DNA of 7,785 bases from Candidatus Methanoperedentaceae archaeon (GTDB taxonomy: Archaea; Halobacteriota; Methanosarcinia; Methanosarcinales; Methanoperedenaceae), in the NCBI GenBank assembly GCA_027371625.1, contig DAHXMQ010000267.1, positions 1 through 7,785 of the forward strand, given 5' to 3'. Under the pieces are notes generated by a model. The model was given only the letters and a program-made list of their open reading frames with translations. It ran no database searches and had not been told where the DNA came from. This document shows positions 5,172-7,785 of the stretch, piece after piece. The translations under genes and the position numbers were made by a program. Position 1 is the first letter of the stretch; each line of letters opens with the position of its first letter.

Positions 5172-6266
5172 TCATCTCACCGCCACCTTCACCTTTTTCA
5201 CCGCCTCCGTGACCCTGTCAAAGAAAATCTTCTCGGTATCAAGCGGTCCTGGATGCGCTTCGGGATGGTACTGTACTGACATTATTTCCAGCTTTTTGTG
5301 CTCAAGACCTTCTACCGTGCCGTCATTGGCATTTAATTGCGTGACAGATACGTTTTCATCGAGGCTCTTTTCATCAGCCGCATAGCCGTGGTTCTGCGAT
5401 GTGATGTAAACGATGCCTCTTCTGCTGTCTTTTACAGGCTGGTTGGCTCCACGGTGACCGAATTTCATCTTATAGGTTTCACCGCCGAGGGCGAGAGAGA
5501 TAATCTGGTGACCGAGGCAGATGCCGAAAATGGGCAATTGCCCCGCAAGTTCTTTCACAACAGAGATTCCATTGGTCGCCTGCTGCGGGTCACCAGGGCC
5601 ATTGGAAAGGAGGATGGCATCGGGCTCGTATTTCAGGACATCCTTTACCTTTGTAGTGGCAGGAACTACTGTTACATTGATTCCCCTTTTGTTCAGGCTC
5701 CTGATGATGTTCCTCTTTACGCCGAAATCCATGAGCACGATGCTGCCTCCGCCTTCATGACCTTTTACAAGATACGGTTCTTTGCATGTCACTTTGCCGA
5801 CCAGGTCTATATTGCCTATATCGGGCTGTTCCCTTGCAAGCCTTACCGCCTCCTCGCCGTCGTCATTTCCAACAACAATAGCGGCTTTCATGGTGCCGCG
5901 CTCCCTTGTTTTTATCGTGAGCATGCGTGTATCGATGCCCATTATGCCGGATTTCCCTTCGTCTTTTAGGAATCCATAGATGCTGCGGGTGGATTTGTGG
6001 TGCGATGGATTCTTGCAGGCTTCCCTGACGACAAGCCCTTCTGCCTGCATGTTATCCGACTGGAAGGTCTCGCCGCTTATGCCGTAGTTGCCTATGAGGG
6101 GATAGGTGAACATCAGTATTTGCCCTTTATAAGACGGGTCTGTGAGTGCCTCCTCGTAGCCTGTATATTGAGTTGTGAAAACAAGCTCGCCCTGAACAAT
6201 GCCCTCCACTCCGAGCCCTTGTCCTTTTACGAATGTCCCGTCCTCAAGCCCGAGTACTGCTTTCAT
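5172..6266 (-). CDS. carA: Carbamoyl-phosphate synthase small (glutaminase) subunit
   Basis: CarA hydrolyses glutamine and passes ammonia to CarB for carbamoyl phosphate, used for pyrimidines and arginine. The 364-residue protein has the usual length. The N-terminal domain begins MKAVLGLEDG and holds TGYEEALTDPSYKGQ and TYPLIGNYG. The C-terminal class-I amidotransferase domain has LSNGPGDP (220-227), the nucleophile elbow FGICLGHQ (C250) and QYHPEAHPGP with H334 and E336, so the catalytic triad is intact. I chose ATG 6266 (AAGG 5 nt upstream) over TTG 6284 because CarA proteins start at MKAVLGL. It follows polX by 54 nt on the same strand. carB is not next to it: the downstream neighbour is convergent vapC. 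Confidence 0.97.
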   Translation of the reverse strand: MKAVLGLEDGTFVKGQGLGVEGIVQGELVFTTQYTGYEEALTDPSYKGQILMFTYPLIGNYGISGETFQSDNMQAEGLVVREACKNPSHHKSTRSIYGFLKDEGKSGIMGIDTRMLTIKTRERGTMKAAIVVGNDDGEEAVRLAREQPDIGNIDLVGKVTCKEPYLVKGHEGGGSIVLMDFGVKRNIIRSLNKRGINVTVVPATTKVKDVLKYEPDAILLSNGPGDPQQATNGISVVKELAGQLPIFGICLGHQIISLALGGETYKMKFGHRGANQPVKDSRRGIVYITSQNHGYAADEKSLDENVSVTQLNANDGTVEGLEHKKLEIMSVQYHPEAHPGPLDTEKIFFDRVTEAVKKVKVAVR

Positions 6267-6320
6267 GCTCGCCTTAGAGTGCAAGGGAATGGTAAATAGG
6301 TTACGATGTTCGGATGTTCG
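6267..6320 (-). promoter_or_regulatory. polX-carA spacer with an 8-bp tandem repeat and weak TATA
   Basis: Directly after the polX stop codon lies a perfect tandem repeat, GATGTTCG at 6305-6312 and 6313-6320 (CGAACATC twice on the minus strand). Further on, minus-strand CTATTTA sits about 29 nt before the carA ATG, so carA may also have its own nearly leaderless promoter. Otherwise polX and carA would share a transcript. Confidence 0.4.
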
Positions 6321-7785
6321 TCAATCCTTGAACCTCACATCCTTTGCTTTTCTTGTATTCATCACATCCTCCCTTTCAAGCCATCCCCGCCTTGCGACAT
6401 TCACCCCGAACTCCATCAATCCAAGATGCCCTGAGTTGTGGGCATCCGTGCCAATCGCGAGCTTAATCCGTTTATTCTTTGCTTTTCTCGCATTGATATC
6501 GCTTAAATCAAGCCTGCTCGGATACGCGTTAATCTCAAGTGCAGTGTTCGTACTTGCAGCAGCGTCCAGCAGTGCCTCGATATCCACATCGTACGCATCG
6601 CGCTCCCCGATTATTCTGCCTGTAGGATGGGCGATTATATCCACATTCTCGTTTTCCATCGCAGTAATCAGCCTTCCTGTGATCTCCCTTCGTGTCTGCC
6701 TCTGGGCTGTGTGCAGGGCAGCGACCACGACATCCAGTTTTTCAAGGATGTTGTCAGGAAAATCAAGCGTTGCGTCGGCTCTTATATCGACTTCAACCCC
6801 GGAAAACACATGAAAATCCGAGAGCTTATCGTTCAATTTCTCTATTTCTTTTATCTGTTCAAACACTCGCTCTTCGTTCATGCCGCGGGTAAGCCCTACA
6901 GCCTTTGAGTGGTCTGTTATCGCAATATACTCGTAACCCAGGGCTTTTGCAGCCTCCGCCATCTCTGCAAGCGTGTTTTGCCCTTCGCTATAGTTGGTGT
7001 GCACATGAAAATCTCCCTTTATGTCCTTAAGCTCCACAATCTCAGGAAGCTTTCCCTCAAGCGCCGCCTCTATCTCGCCCGTATCTTCCCTTATTTCAGG
7101 CGGAATCGGCGAAAGTCCGAGCCTTCGATAGACCTCGTCATCGGTTTTGTAGTGGAGCTTCTTGCCAGTGGAAACCTCTTCAAGGTCGTACTCCGAAAGC
7201 TTTAACCCTTGCTGCTGTGCAATGCCGCGAAGCTTGATATTATGTTCCTTTGAGCCTGTGAAGTACTGAAGCGAAGTGCCAAAGGATTTTTCTTCAACTA
7301 TTCTGAGGTCTGCCTGTATCGCATCCCGCGTGACTATGGTAGCCTTTGTCGAACCTTTTCCGATGACTTCCCTGACCTGAGGCAGGCGCACGAAGGCTTC
7401 GATTGCTGCCTCGGCATCCTTTGAAGTTGCCAGGATATCGATATCACCTACCGTTTCTTTCCTGCGGCGAAGGCTGCCGGCTGGCTCGATGTTCTCGATA
7501 AACTCAAATTTCCGAAGCGCCTCCACAATCTCCTTGACGAGTGGAAGTGCGGTGCCGAGGGGAATCCTTGTGCTCCTCTGCCTGTACCTTTCAATGGCTT
7601 TTATGATGTTCTCTTCCTTTGTTTCCCCGAAGTGCGCAAGCCTCCTTAGCCTGTGTTCCCTTGCCGCTTTTTCAAGCTCTTCCACGTTTTTTATCCCAAG
7701 CTCCCTGTGCAGGAATTGCAGTGTCTTTGGACCTATGCCGGGGATTTCTTTTAACCGCTCCTCCGCTGCTATCTTTTCTATGTCC
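6321..7785 (-). CDS. polX: DNA polymerase/3'-5' exonuclease PolX (5' end outside window)
   Basis: Family X repair polymerase fused to a PHP phosphoesterase. It fills short gaps in base-excision repair, and the PHP part trims 3' ends. 487 codons are visible; full-length proteins have about 570 residues, so some 80-90 N-terminal residues lie beyond base 7785. Numbered from the first complete codon, there is a helix-hairpin-helix IPGIGPKT (14-21), the palm GSLRRRKETVGDIDI with D114 and D116, the third aspartate D159 (QADLRIV), and FTGSKEHNI. The PHP domain has H260-x-H262, D291-H292, E331, H358, H386 and the IGTDAH motif (D447, H449), so both active sites look intact. It ends 54 nt before carA on the same strand and may be co-transcribed with it. 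The protein is cytoplasmic. Confidence 0.95.
   Translation of the reverse strand, partial: DIEKIAAEERLKEIPGIGPKTLQFLHRELGIKNVEELEKAAREHRLRRLAHFGETKEENIIKAIERYRQRSTRIPLGTALPLVKEIVEALRKFEFIENIEPAGSLRRRKETVGDIDILATSKDAEAAIEAFVRLPQVREVIGKGSTKATIVTRDAIQADLRIVEEKSFGTSLQYFTGSKEHNIKLRGIAQQQGLKLSEYDLEEVSTGKKLHYKTDDEVYRRLGLSPIPPEIREDTGEIEAALEGKLPEIVELKDIKGDFHVHTNYSEGQNTLAEMAEAAKALGYEYIAITDHSKAVGLTRGMNEERVFEQIKEIEKLNDKLSDFHVFSGVEVDIRADATLDFPDNILEKLDVVVAALHTAQRQTRREITGRLITAMENENVDIIAHPTGRIIGERDAYDVDIEALLDAAASTNTALEINAYPSRLDLSDINARKAKNKRIKLAIGTDAHNSGHLGLMEFGVNVARRGWLEREDVMNTRKAKDVRFKD

Noticed and set aside
5337..5969. Plus-strand open frame of 210 codons
   Set aside because: It lies wholly antisense to carA, which has a complete catalytic triad and family length; no family features are seen in the antisense product.
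6199..6813. Plus-strand open frame of 204 codons, Ser/Ala rich
   Set aside because: It is antisense to the polX PHP domain and the carA start; the low-complexity Ser/Ala composition is typical of a shadow frame.
1..7785. CRISPR array, tRNA or rRNA genes
   Set aside because: No regularly spaced direct repeats and no tRNA cloverleaf or rRNA signature sequences were seen on either strand.

Overview
The window reads as archaeal chromosome, most likely from a methanogen- or ANME-type euryarchaeon (Methanomicrobia/Methanosarcinales-like; this placement is inference). Support comes from a DUF98-type chorismate lyase, a DUF2769 cysteine-rich protein, the characteristic N-terminus of an archaeal tyrosine integrase, a PHP-containing PolX, TATA-like boxes about 25 bp before likely transcript starts, and GGAGGTGA-type ribosome binding sites.

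Region 1 (1-1270, minus strand) looks like one transcript starting near 1241. It runs through a Cys-rich repeat protein (712-1224), a DUF2769 protein (470-688), a 33-residue C2H2 zinc finger (322-423, well under 100 codons) and the start of a TauE/SafE permease that leaves the window at base 1. Three small putative metal- or thiol-binding proteins followed by a permease of the sulfite/sulfonate exporter family is the best candidate here for an undescribed functional unit. The permease reading frame contains a near-perfect 34-bp inverted repeat whose outer arm lies at the very start of the window.

Region 2 (1336-3935) is a decayed mobile or genomic-island tract. It holds an internally deleted IS3-family element, an intact gene for a secreted and membrane-anchored amidohydrolase on the plus strand, an IS200/IS605 TnpA remnant that starts 8 bp after that gene, and a broken tyrosine integrase. 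The intact amidohydrolase is boxed in by dead transposition genes, which suggests lateral acquisition.

Region 3 (3950-5171, plus strand) holds a chorismate-lyase-like gene, whose best ribosome binding site points to an ACG codon rather than an ATG, followed by a complete VapBC toxin-antitoxin pair with a 1-nt TAATG overlap.

Region 4 (5172-7785, minus strand) holds polX (5' end outside the window) followed by carA. The carA stop codon abuts the vapC stop codon with no spacer. The chorismate lyase (4-hydroxybenzoate, a methanopterin precursor), CarA (carbamoyl phosphate for pyrimidines and arginine) and PolX (repair) are ordinary chromosomal housekeeping genes and bound the island on its right.
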